Below, piece by piece: positions 34,605-41,718 of a stretch of DNA of 55,788 nt (position 1 is its first letter; each line of letters begins with the position of its first letter). This DNA comes from Oscillospiraceae bacterium (GTDB lineage Bacteria > Bacillota > Clostridia > Oscillospirales > CAG-272): contig SVSN01000014.1 of the NCBI GenBank assembly GCA_015064285.1, positions 1 to 55,788 of the forward strand, given 5' to 3'. The notes below the pieces were generated by a model, which worked only from the letters and a program-made list of their open reading frames with translations, did no database searches and was not told the DNA's origin. The position numbers and the translations under genes are program-made.

Positions 34605-34626
34605 AAAAAGAACATTAGTTCTTTTT
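34605..34626. promoter_or_regulatory. Second LexA-type SOS box with extended arms
   Basis: AAAAAGAACATTAGTTCTTTTT: nine-base arms flank ATTA, with the GAAC-N4-GTTC core at 34610-34621. It sits between the divergent terminase operon and regulator genes. Confidence 0.65.
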
Positions 34627-34709
34627 ATTTTCATATTATTGTTACAAAGAATTCACAGCTGTCCGACAAAATCCCCCCTGCAGACACCGCTTTCCCCGGA
34701 CTGCCCCTA

Positions 34710-34738
34710 TTGACAAACAAATGTTCTTATGGTATAAT
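34710..34738 (+). promoter_or_regulatory. Strong promoter of the regulator pair with overlapping near-SOS boxes
   Basis: Perfect TTGACA (34710-34715), 17-base spacer, perfect TATAAT (34733-34738). The spacer contains AAAC-AAAT-GTTC (34715-34726), and AAAC-AAAC-GTTCG follows at 34749-34761. Each differs from GAAC-N4-GTTC by one base. Confidence 0.8.
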
Positions 34739-34788
34739 ACAGAAAAATAAACAAACGTTCGTTTTTGTTGCTGTAAGGAGGGGAACAG

Positions 34789-35043
34789 ATGCGGATTGCA
34801 GGAAGATGCCGGCGATGCGGAGATGAGGTGCTGGCCGGGGACTTCTGTTACCGGATCGGCGACGACTACTGGTGCAGGGACTGTGTCAGCCGGGCCGCCG
34901 TCATTGCCGCAGAAGAAAAAAGGCCCCCGGCACTGCGGATCCTGGGGGAAAGACGGATCGGACAGTACCGGGAACGGGAAATCACAGTATGGAGAAGCCA
35001 AGGAAAGGAAGGTGAAAACACCCTATGCCGAAGAAACCGGTAA
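34789..35043 (+). CDS. Small zinc-ribbon-like protein
   Basis: 84 residues behind AAGGAGG. CRRCGDEVLAGDFCYRI followed by WCRDCVSRA gives paired CxxC motifs (C7, C10, C29, C32) that should bind zinc, as in LIM- or ribbon-like folds. The C-terminus is basic. Function unknown; transcribed from a strong promoter divergently from the structural operon and overlapping the next gene by 19 bases. Confidence 0.7.
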   Translation: MRIAGRCRRCGDEVLAGDFCYRIGDDYWCRDCVSRAAVIAAEEKRPPALRILGERRIGQYREREITVWRSQGKEGENTLCRRNR

Positions 35044-35360
35044 AGAAAGTAACCGATCTGAAGGAAGCAAAAACGGAAGCCATGAGCTGGCTCGGGAAAA
35101 TGTCCTGTATGGAGAATGCTCTCCTGTACGGAGAAATCGGCGGGGAAACCCGGGAAAAGCTGGAATACCGGCTGCACTGGCTCCGGCGGGGGCTGGCCGT
35201 TCTGTCCGAGGAGGAGCGGCGGATGATCCTGTGGATCGCGGAGGGCTGCAGCGCAGAGGAGCTGTGCGAGCTGTGTGCCCGGGAGAAATCTTCAGTCTAC
35301 GCCATCCGGAAACGGGCCATGGATAAATTTGCGCTGGCGCTGTTCGGCCGTCTGCGCTGA
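35025..35360 (+). CDS. Sigma-70 region 4-like regulator
   Basis: 111 residues. The C-terminal half is a helix-turn-helix of the sigma region 4 type: LSEEERRMILWIAEGCSAEE then LCELCAREKSSVYAIRKRAM. Such small proteins act as late-gene activators in Firmicute phages (ArpU-like and related). A basic N-terminus MPKKPVKKVTDLKEAKTEA precedes it. By position it is the likely activator of the divergent structural operon; this is an inference. A terminator follows directly. Confidence 0.7.
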   Translation: MPKKPVKKVTDLKEAKTEAMSWLGKMSCMENALLYGEIGGETREKLEYRLHWLRRGLAVLSEEERRMILWIAEGCSAEELCELCAREKSSVYAIRKRAMDKFALALFGRLR

Positions 35361-35361
35361 G

Positions 35362-35383
35362 GGAGTCTCCGGACTCCTTTTTT
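35362..35383 (+). terminator. Terminator after the regulator pair
   Basis: GGAGTC and GACTCC close a tight hairpin followed by TTTTTT. Confidence 0.8.
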
Positions 35384-35454
35384 GCTTCTCTGCCCGGTAC
35401 GCCATAAAACCAAAGAAACCGGCCAAAACCTCCGGAAAACCGCTGTATTGCCTA

Positions 35455-35483
35455 TTGTTATTGGAAGATAATTGTGTTACAAT
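35455..35483 (+). promoter_or_regulatory. Promoter of the MFS transporter
   Basis: TTGTTA (35455-35460), 17-base spacer, TACAAT (35478-35483). Confidence 0.6.
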
Positions 35484-35514
35484 ACCATTGACCCCAATCA
35501 AGAAAGGTACAGTC

Positions 35515-36750
35515 ATGCATCGTTTCTCCCTCAGTCCCGCCGCACGGAAAGCCATCCTCATCGGGTGTATGTGCTCCATATCCTATCTGGCGGTATACGT
35601 AGCCCGGAACATTCTGGGTGCAGTATCTCCCCAGATGATTGCCGGCGGCAGCTTCACCACCGAATCCATCGGTACCCTGTCCTCCCTGTATTTCATCACC
35701 TATGCCACAGGCCAGCTGATCAACGGATCCATCGGCGACCGGATCCCGGCCAAGTATATGATCTCCTTCGGTCTGGTGCTGGCTGGGGTGGGGAATCTGT
35801 GCTTTCCCCTGCTTGCCTCCACCAGGACAGCAGCTTACATGGCATACGGAGCCACAGGGTTCTTCCTTTCCATGATATACGGTCCCATGACCAAGGTGGT
35901 GGCGGAAAATACAGAACCGATTTACGCCACCCGCTGCAGTCTGGGGTATACCTTTGCATCTTTTTTCGGTTCTCCCTCTGCCGGGGTACTGGCCGCCTTT
36001 CTGGCATGGCAGAGCGTGTTTGTCTGCAGCAGCGTCATGCTTCTGCTGATGGGCGCTGTCTGTTTTCTGGTGTTCACGCTGTTTGAGCGGCGGGGCATTG
36101 TGGTTTACGGGCAGTATACCCGGCAGAAAAATGGTTCCGGCAGTGAGACCGGCAGCCGGGCAGATGGCATCCGGATCCTGATTCGCCACCGGATCATCCG
36201 GTTCACGCTGATTTCGGTACTGACAGGTGTGGTGCGGACAACCGTGGTTTTCTGGCTGCCCACCTATCTGGCCCAGCACCTGGGCTTTGCGGAAGACACA
36301 GCGGCGCTGCTCTTTACGGTATCCACCTTTGTGATCTCCATGACGGCCTTTGTGGCGGTTTTTCTGTACGAAAGACTGGGCAGAAACATGGATCTGACCA
36401 TCCGGATTGCGTTTATTTCCTCCTCAGTGGGATTTTTTCTGGTATTCCTCTGTTCCCATCCCGTCATCAACATCATCTGCATGATTTTTGCCATTATGGC
36501 TTCCGGCTGTGCCGCATCCATGCTCTGGAGCCGCTACTGCCCCAGTCTCCGTGACACGGGCATGGTGTCCTCCGCCACCGGTTTTCTGGATTTCATGAGT
36601 TACATGGCGGCGGCTGTTTCCTCCCGTCTTTTTGCTTCCGCTGCGCATACCATCGGCTGGTCCGGCCTGATTCTGGTCTGGCTTGCACTGATGCTGCTGG
36701 GGGTTTTTGTGGCTTTCGCAGGCAGCGGTCGGCAGCGGCGGACGGTTTGA
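35515..36750 (+). CDS. MFS transporter, organophosphate antiporter-like
   Basis: 411-residue inner-membrane carrier with about 12 hydrophobic helices. The opening YLAVYVARNILGAVSPQM and GQLINGSIGDRIPAKYMISFG resemble the GlpT/UhpT (OPA) branch, which exchanges organophosphates for phosphate. The start at 35515 follows AAAGGT; a longer open frame reaches back into the regulator gene and is rejected. First of a same-strand transporter group. The substrate is not known. Confidence 0.82.
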   Translation: MHRFSLSPAARKAILIGCMCSISYLAVYVARNILGAVSPQMIAGGSFTTESIGTLSSLYFITYATGQLINGSIGDRIPAKYMISFGLVLAGVGNLCFPLLASTRTAAYMAYGATGFFLSMIYGPMTKVVAENTEPIYATRCSLGYTFASFFGSPSAGVLAAFLAWQSVFVCSSVMLLLMGAVCFLVFTLFERRGIVVYGQYTRQKNGSGSETGSRADGIRILIRHRIIRFTLISVLTGVVRTTVVFWLPTYLAQHLGFAEDTAALLFTVSTFVISMTAFVAVFLYERLGRNMDLTIRIAFISSSVGFFLVFLCSHPVINIICMIFAIMASGCAASMLWSRYCPSLRDTGMVSSATGFLDFMSYMAAAVSSRLFASAAHTIGWSGLILVWLALMLLGVFVAFAGSGRQRRTV

Positions 36751-36764
36751 GGTAGTCTCTTGCC

Positions 36765-36893
36765 ACTGCTATAGCCATACTGAAAACCGAAACCCAAAGA
36801 GATATCCCAAAACAAACAGCGAAAGCAAAACCCTCCCGCTGTCAGGCGAACAAAAAACACCAACCCAAAAACAACAAAAAAGGAACCAAAGCC
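36765..36893. repeat. Intergenic repeat, family B copy
   Basis: AC-rich stretch with TAGCCATACTGAAAACCGAA and CCCAAAGAGATATCCC (similar to 1850-1885) and CCCGCTGTCAGGCGAAC, an inverted form of the TTACAGCGGG motif. It separates the MFS and DMT genes. Confidence 0.5.
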
Positions 36894-36895
36894 AA

Positions 36896-37768
36896 ATGAA
36901 GAAAAAGCTGTCGCCCCTGCTGATCCTTGCAGAAGCCGTGTGCTTCTCCCTGGGGGGCGTGATTGTCAAGTCCATCCCCTGGGGTGCCATGTCCATCAAC
37001 GGAGCCCGCTCCCTGATCGCCGGCATTGTGATCTTTCTGTACATGAAACTCCGGGGACACCGGGTGGTGTTCAACCGCTCTGTTTTCCTGGGCGGCGCTA
37101 TGATGTGTGCCACCAGCGCCCTGTACGTGTACGCCAATAAGCTGACCACCGCCGCCTCCGCCATCATCCTGCAGTATACCGCGCCCGTGTTCATCATTGT
37201 GTTCATGGCCGTGTTCTTCCACAAAAAGCCTGACCGATGGGATATCGCCGCCATCCCGGTGATTGCCTGCGGTGTGGTCTGCTTCTTCCTGGACAGCCTG
37301 CTGGGCGGCGGCGGATCTCTGCTGGGGAATCTGCTGGCACTGGCATCCGGTGCAACCTATTCCGTCGTCTTCATGATGAAACTTCTGCCCGGCAGCGACA
37401 ACCTTTCCTCTGTCTTTACCGGCTGTATGCTGGGTGCCGTCATCGGCATTCCCTTTACCCTGCAGGAAACCGTCTTTACCCCCTCCGCCATCGGTGCGGT
37501 ACTGGCGCTTTCCGTGTTCCAGTTCGCCTGCGCCTACATCTGCATGGCAGAAGGACTGGAACATACCCCGCCGCTGACCGCCTCCCTGATCTCCACCATT
37601 GAACCCATCCTGAACCCCATTCTGGCCGCCGTCGTCATCGGCGAAAAACTGGGCACCACCGCCCTGATCGGGGCAGCCATCGTGGTCGTGGGCATTCTGG
37701 CCTACAACATTCTGAAGGCCCTCTATCCCGCAGAGACCGGTGCCAAAACAAAACAGGAGTCTGTATGA
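36896..37768 (+). CDS. EamA/DMT-family transporter
   Basis: 290-residue membrane protein with ten predicted helices in two EamA repeats. The first includes EAVCFSLGGVIVKSIPWGAM and YTAPVFIIVFMAVFF, the second LEHTPPLTASLISTIEPILN and VVVGILAYNILK. This superfamily exports metabolites such as amino acids. Its Shine-Dalgarno is weak because a family B repeat lies directly upstream. It overlaps the MATE gene by ATGA, so the two are co-translated. Confidence 0.87.
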   Translation: MKKKLSPLLILAEAVCFSLGGVIVKSIPWGAMSINGARSLIAGIVIFLYMKLRGHRVVFNRSVFLGGAMMCATSALYVYANKLTTAASAIILQYTAPVFIIVFMAVFFHKKPDRWDIAAIPVIACGVVCFFLDSLLGGGGSLLGNLLALASGATYSVVFMMKLLPGSDNLSSVFTGCMLGAVIGIPFTLQETVFTPSAIGAVLALSVFQFACAYICMAEGLEHTPPLTASLISTIEPILNPILAAVVIGEKLGTTALIGAAIVVVGILAYNILKALYPAETGAKTKQESV

Positions 37769-39135
37769 GTACCGGAAAAGCCACACTGAATATGACCGCC
37801 GGCACCCCGCTGCCCCTGATTCTGCGGTTCTGCTTCCCCATACTGCTGGGCAATCTGATGCAGCAGCTGTACAATATGGCAGACGCCGCCGTCGTGGGAC
37901 AGTTTGTGGGCACCGGTGCCCTTGCCGCCGTCGGTGCCACGGGATCCATCCTGTTCCTGGTGATCGGCTTCGTGGACGGTATGTGCTCGGGGCTTTGCAT
38001 CCCTCTGGCCCGCTCCTTCGGTGCCGGAGATGAAACCACTCTGCGCCGCTGTCTGGCCCATGCGGTATATCTGGCCGCCTTCTTTGCCGCTCTGCTGACC
38101 GTGATCACCTCCCTGCTGCTCGGCTGGCTGCTGCAGGTCATGAACACCCCTGCCGATATCTTCAATGATGCCTTCCGGTATCTGCGGATTGTTTTCCTCG
38201 GCATACCGGCTACCATTTTCTATAACCTGACCGCCGGGATCCTCCGGGCACTGGGCAACAGCCGTACCCCTCTGTACTTCCTGATTTTTGCCTCCTGCCT
38301 GAATATTCTTCTGGACCTGATTCTGGTGCTGGGTTTCCGGCTTGATGTACCGGGTGTGGCCCTTGCCACCGTGACATCCCAGCTTGCGGCGGCCTTCGGC
38401 TGTTTTCTGTACATCCGCCGCCATTACCCCATGCTCCGTCTGTCCCGGGAGGAGTGGACCTTCACCCCGTCCATTACCCTGCGGATGCTGCTGTCCGGTC
38501 TGCCTATGGCACTGCAGTATTCCATCACCGCCGTAGGTTCCGTGCTGATTCAGGTGGCCATCAACAATCTCGGCTCCCTGCTTGTGGCCTCCGTGTCCGC
38601 CGCCCTGAAGATTCACAACATTGCCCTGCTGCCCTTCAACACCCTGGGTGCCGCCATGGCCACCTGGTGCGGACAGAATATGGGCGCCAAAAACCCCGAC
38701 CGGATCCGGGCCGGTGTCCGCTGCGGCATGAAAATCGCCCTGGTCTACAGCGTCATCATGGGTGTGCTGCTGTTCTTCGCCGGGAAATACATGACCCTGC
38801 TGTTCCTGCGCAGCGCCGACCCCGATCTGCCGCTGCTGCTGGAGAATGCACAGGCCTTCATCCGGGCAAACTGCTGTTGTTATGTTTTTCTGGGTACCCT
38901 GACGGTCTACCGTTTCGCCCTGCAGGGTCTGGAATACGGCCCTCTTGCCATGGTCGCCGGTTTCTTTGAGCTGGCCGCCCGGAGTACCATCGCCCTGGTC
39001 TTCGCTCCTGTCTGGGGATTTGCCGTCATCCGTTTTGCCAATCCCACCGCCTGGGTAGCCGCCTGCATCCTGCTGCTCCCGGCATACTTTACCGTCATGA
39101 AAAAAGTAAGAAAAAAACTGCAGGAACACGGATAA
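37765..39135 (+). CDS. MATE-family efflux transporter
   Basis: 456-residue, about 12-helix Na+ or H+ coupled multidrug/metabolite exporter. Signatures: PLILRFCFPILLGNLMQQLY at the start, NMADAAVVGQFVG, GILRALGNSRTPLYF and GLPMALQYSITAVGSVLIQ at the second repeat. Start overlaps the DMT gene by four bases, and AACAGGAG precedes it. Confidence 0.92.
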   Translation: MSTGKATLNMTAGTPLPLILRFCFPILLGNLMQQLYNMADAAVVGQFVGTGALAAVGATGSILFLVIGFVDGMCSGLCIPLARSFGAGDETTLRRCLAHAVYLAAFFAALLTVITSLLLGWLLQVMNTPADIFNDAFRYLRIVFLGIPATIFYNLTAGILRALGNSRTPLYFLIFASCLNILLDLILVLGFRLDVPGVALATVTSQLAAAFGCFLYIRRHYPMLRLSREEWTFTPSITLRMLLSGLPMALQYSITAVGSVLIQVAINNLGSLLVASVSAALKIHNIALLPFNTLGAAMATWCGQNMGAKNPDRIRAGVRCGMKIALVYSVIMGVLLFFAGKYMTLLFLRSADPDLPLLLENAQAFIRANCCCYVFLGTLTVYRFALQGLEYGPLAMVAGFFELAARSTIALVFAPVWGFAVIRFANPTAWVAACILLLPAYFTVMKKVRKKLQEHG

Positions 39136-39194
39136 AATCCACACGCCCGGATTTCCTGCATTCCTGTATCTGATATCCGAAACTGGAGGTTCCC

Positions 39195-39902
39195 ATGTCC
39201 ATTCCGATAAAACTTACCATATCCACCAAACACACCCTGCCCACCAATCACAATGTCTCCATGTACGACCGGTTCCGCAGCGAGGCTATGGAAGCCGTGG
39301 AAGAAGTGATGGAAGAAATGGCGGAGATTCCCTATCCGGCGGAAGAATCCGCCTTTGCCGCCCAGGACGAGTCCGTCATGGATATTCCCACCGATGCCCT
39401 TGTGCCGGAAGAGGAAGACTTTGATCCGGAAGACCCGGAGAGCAGAGAAGCCATCCGCCGCCGACTGGAAGCCCTGATCGATGAATGCTTCTCCCAGGCG
39501 GAAAACAGCGAAAATACCGGCCGGTATATCTTCACCACGGAAGCCGTCATGGAAGTGACCCCCGGCAGCATCACCATCACCTACGAAGAAGCCCCCGGTT
39601 CCGATCTCGGTGAAACCAAAAGTACCATCCGTATCGACCGCGCCAATCCACACAGCCTGTCCATCGAACGCTCCGGCACTCTGATGAACACCCTGATCTG
39701 CGAAAAAGGCCGCCGCCATACCTCCGTTTACTTCTCTCCCATGATCCCGGCGCCTCTGGAGGCCTGCACCTACACCCGCCGCTGTGATGTGGATCTGGAC
39801 GAAGAAGGCGGTGTGATTTTCCTGGACTACATCATCGAAATCCGCGGTGCCGACGTACAGCGCACCACCATCCGCATGAATATCATTCCTCTGGAAAACT
39901 GA
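39195..39902 (+). CDS. DUF1934-like protein with acidic insertion
   Basis: 235 residues. The C-terminal part (about 115-235) has the beta-barrel pattern of DUF1934 (YwiB-like, calycin fold): ITITYEEAPGSDLGETKSTI, SIERSGTLMNTLICEKGRRH and GGVIFLDYIIEI. An acidic stretch (about 50-85, MEEMAEIPYPAEESAFAAQD and EEEDFDPEDPES) is inserted after the first strand. That makes it longer than usual family members. Function unknown; it lies between the MATE and esterase genes, behind TGGAGG. Confidence 0.75.
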   Translation: MSIPIKLTISTKHTLPTNHNVSMYDRFRSEAMEAVEEVMEEMAEIPYPAEESAFAAQDESVMDIPTDALVPEEEDFDPEDPESREAIRRRLEALIDECFSQAENSENTGRYIFTTEAVMEVTPGSITITYEEAPGSDLGETKSTIRIDRANPHSLSIERSGTLMNTLICEKGRRHTSVYFSPMIPAPLEACTYTRRCDVDLDEEGGVIFLDYIIEIRGADVQRTTIRMNIIPLEN

Positions 39903-39921
39903 GACACACCGAGGTAAACCT

Positions 39922-41379
39922 ATGGAAATCGTAAAAATCAGCAATATACAGAACAGCCAGATTTTCCAGCAGAAGGACGGGTTTGCCGATATTCCCGTAA
40001 AAGGCAGCTTTACCCCCGATCCCACCGACCGTGCCGCCGATCCTGCAGGCTACCCGGGAAAGTCCGTGTGGGCCATGCTGAACCGGGAGGAAGACAACAC
40101 CTTTGTGATCCTGCCTGTCCGGTTTCCGCTCCGGGCTGACGGCACCTTTGAAGGGATTCTGCCCCATGTACCTGCCGGCGGCCCTTACACCCTCTGGTGT
40201 CAGCTGGGCGGAAACGATGTCCACGGCGACTGGGAACGTCGGGGAGAATGCCGGTTCCATCTGGGCGTGGGGGATCTGTTCCTGATCGCGGGCCAGTCCA
40301 ATTCCGCCGGCTACGGCAAAACCCCGGCCTATGATCCCACCGACCCGGACGTGCACCTGTTCACCAACGCCATGGACTGGCATATCGCCGCCCATCCCCT
40401 GAACGATGCAACCCGCTCCTGCCATCCCATCAATGCCGAATGGGCAGTCTCCGGCACCTCTCCCTGGATCCGTTTTGCCGCTACCATGCGCCGGGTACTG
40501 GGCTACCCCATCGGTCTGCTCCAGGTCTCCAAGGGCGACACCTGCATGACCCAGTGGTGCCCGCCGGACTTTCCCGATCCGCTGGCGGAAAAAAGGGGCC
40601 TGACCGAACAGAAAGGGGAGCTGTGGCAGCTCTCTCTGGATGTAACCGCTGCCGCCGGGGGCAAAATTGCGGGCGTACTGTGGTACCAGGGCTGCAACGA
40701 TGCCGATGCCGATGAATGGACAGACATTTACGCCGCCCGTTTTGACCGCTATGTCACCGGCCTCCGGGAAGCACTGGGCCAGCCTGACCTGCCTTTCTAC
40801 ACCGTACAGCTGAACAAGAGCCTCAGCGAAGACCCCGCCGATACGGCAGTTCTCCACCGCTGGGCCACCATCAAGGAACTGCAGCGGAACGCCCCCCGCC
40901 GCCTGCCCCATGTTTACGTCACCGCTTCCCACGACCAGCCCATGTCCGACCGGATCCACAACAATTCCGCTGCCAATGCCGTCATCGGCGAACGGACCGC
41001 CTGGCTGGCGTTGGAAACCGAATACGGCAGACCCTATTTCGGCAAAGCACCGGATCTGACAGGGGCCGTTCTGTCCCGCAGCACCGGCAAACTCCGGCTG
41101 ACCTTCCGGGACGTGTACGGATATCTGGTGGAACTGCAGCACCCCCGGCCGGATCTGCAGCTGGAAACCCCTGCCGGTGTCATTCCCTCCCCCCGTATCC
41201 TGCCCGCAGGCGACACCCTGATCGTCCCCTTTGATCCTGCGCTGACCAGAGAGCTGACAGCCCCCGTAACCGTATCCTACGGCGTCTCCCCCTTCGGTCA
41301 TCCCGCCCTGCCCATGGACCGGATCACCGGCATTCCCGCCCTTGCTTTCTACAGGGTACCTGTCACGCTGGAAGACTGA
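39922..41379 (+). CDS. Sialate O-acetylesterase-like SGNH enzyme
   Basis: Probable carbohydrate esterase that removes O-acetyl groups from sialic acids or similar sugars. Of 485 residues, about 110-360 form the SASA domain: LFLIAGQSNSAGYGK (catalytic Ser), VLWYQGCNDADADEW and, late in the domain, YVTASHDQPMSDRIHNN (Asp/His). The N-terminal strand-rich part and the C-terminal beta domain (about 370-485) resemble those of bacterial sialate esterases. No signal peptide is seen, so it may act on imported sugars. Confidence 0.87.
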   Translation: MEIVKISNIQNSQIFQQKDGFADIPVKGSFTPDPTDRAADPAGYPGKSVWAMLNREEDNTFVILPVRFPLRADGTFEGILPHVPAGGPYTLWCQLGGNDVHGDWERRGECRFHLGVGDLFLIAGQSNSAGYGKTPAYDPTDPDVHLFTNAMDWHIAAHPLNDATRSCHPINAEWAVSGTSPWIRFAATMRRVLGYPIGLLQVSKGDTCMTQWCPPDFPDPLAEKRGLTEQKGELWQLSLDVTAAAGGKIAGVLWYQGCNDADADEWTDIYAARFDRYVTGLREALGQPDLPFYTVQLNKSLSEDPADTAVLHRWATIKELQRNAPRRLPHVYVTASHDQPMSDRIHNNSAANAVIGERTAWLALETEYGRPYFGKAPDLTGAVLSRSTGKLRLTFRDVYGYLVELQHPRPDLQLETPAGVIPSPRILPAGDTLIVPFDPALTRELTAPVTVSYGVSPFGHPALPMDRITGIPALAFYRVPVTLED

Positions 41380-41426
41380 GGGAACCGCTCACACAAAAAA
41401 AATAGGCAACATATTGTCCAAACCTC

Positions 41427-41455
41427 TTGACAAGCTACAAAATATCGTGTATACT
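41427..41455 (+). promoter_or_regulatory. Strong promoter of a candidate small RNA
   Basis: TTGACA (41427-41432), 17-base spacer, TATACT (41450-41455). No gene starts in the next 260 bases. Confidence 0.75.
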
Positions 41456-41461
41456 GTAACC

Positions 41462-41634
41462 GTGGAAGAATTGTCGCTTCCACGAAAGAGCCTTCCTCTT
41501 CCCGTGCATGAAATGTCAGACCTCTCCCTCCAGAGAACCTGCATCGCCTGCACGGTTTTTCCTTTCTGTAAAGCTTTTTCATCCGTTCCCTTGATTTCCC
41601 GTCCGTCCTGTCTTCCCGCCAGGGCGTTTTTTTT
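41462..41634 (+). ncRNA. Candidate structured small RNA (about 100-170 nt)
   Basis: The predicted transcript opens with a perfect hairpin (CGTGGAAG/CTTCCACG, 41461-41484). It then has a long-range stem CCGTGCA (41502-41508) with TGCACGG (41549-41555) followed by TTTTTCC. A second terminator-like hairpin GTCCTG/CAGGGC (41605-41625) precedes eight T (41627-41634). It matches no RNA family I can recognise; 6S and SRP signatures were looked for and not found. The downstream cotH-like gene has its own promoter, so an independent RNA is more likely than a leader. Confidence 0.5.
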
Positions 41635-41654
41635 CTGTCCGCCGCCCGGATATC

Positions 41655-41690
41655 TTGCAATGCCTGCGGAAATATGCTATAATGCAGGCA
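41655..41690 (+). promoter_or_regulatory. Promoter and putative operator of the CotH-like gene
   Basis: TTGCAA (41655-41660), 17-base spacer, TATAAT (41678-41683). An inverted repeat TGCCTGC (41661-41667) / GCAGGCA (41684-41690) straddles the -10 box and could bind a repressor. Confidence 0.6.
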
Positions 41691-41718
41691 GATATTTTAT
41701 ATAACAGGAAAATATTCT

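Noticed and set aside
34449-34634. Longer small-terminase start at 34634
   Set aside because: It would translate through the SOS box and -10 region; the GTG at 34448 has a strong GGAGGAG.
41456-41660. 6S RNA, SRP RNA or T-box identity for the candidate RNA
   Set aside because: The 5' and 3' ends do not form a long closing stem as in 6S, and neither the SRP tetraloop-receptor core nor the T-box GGUGG/ACCGC elements are present.
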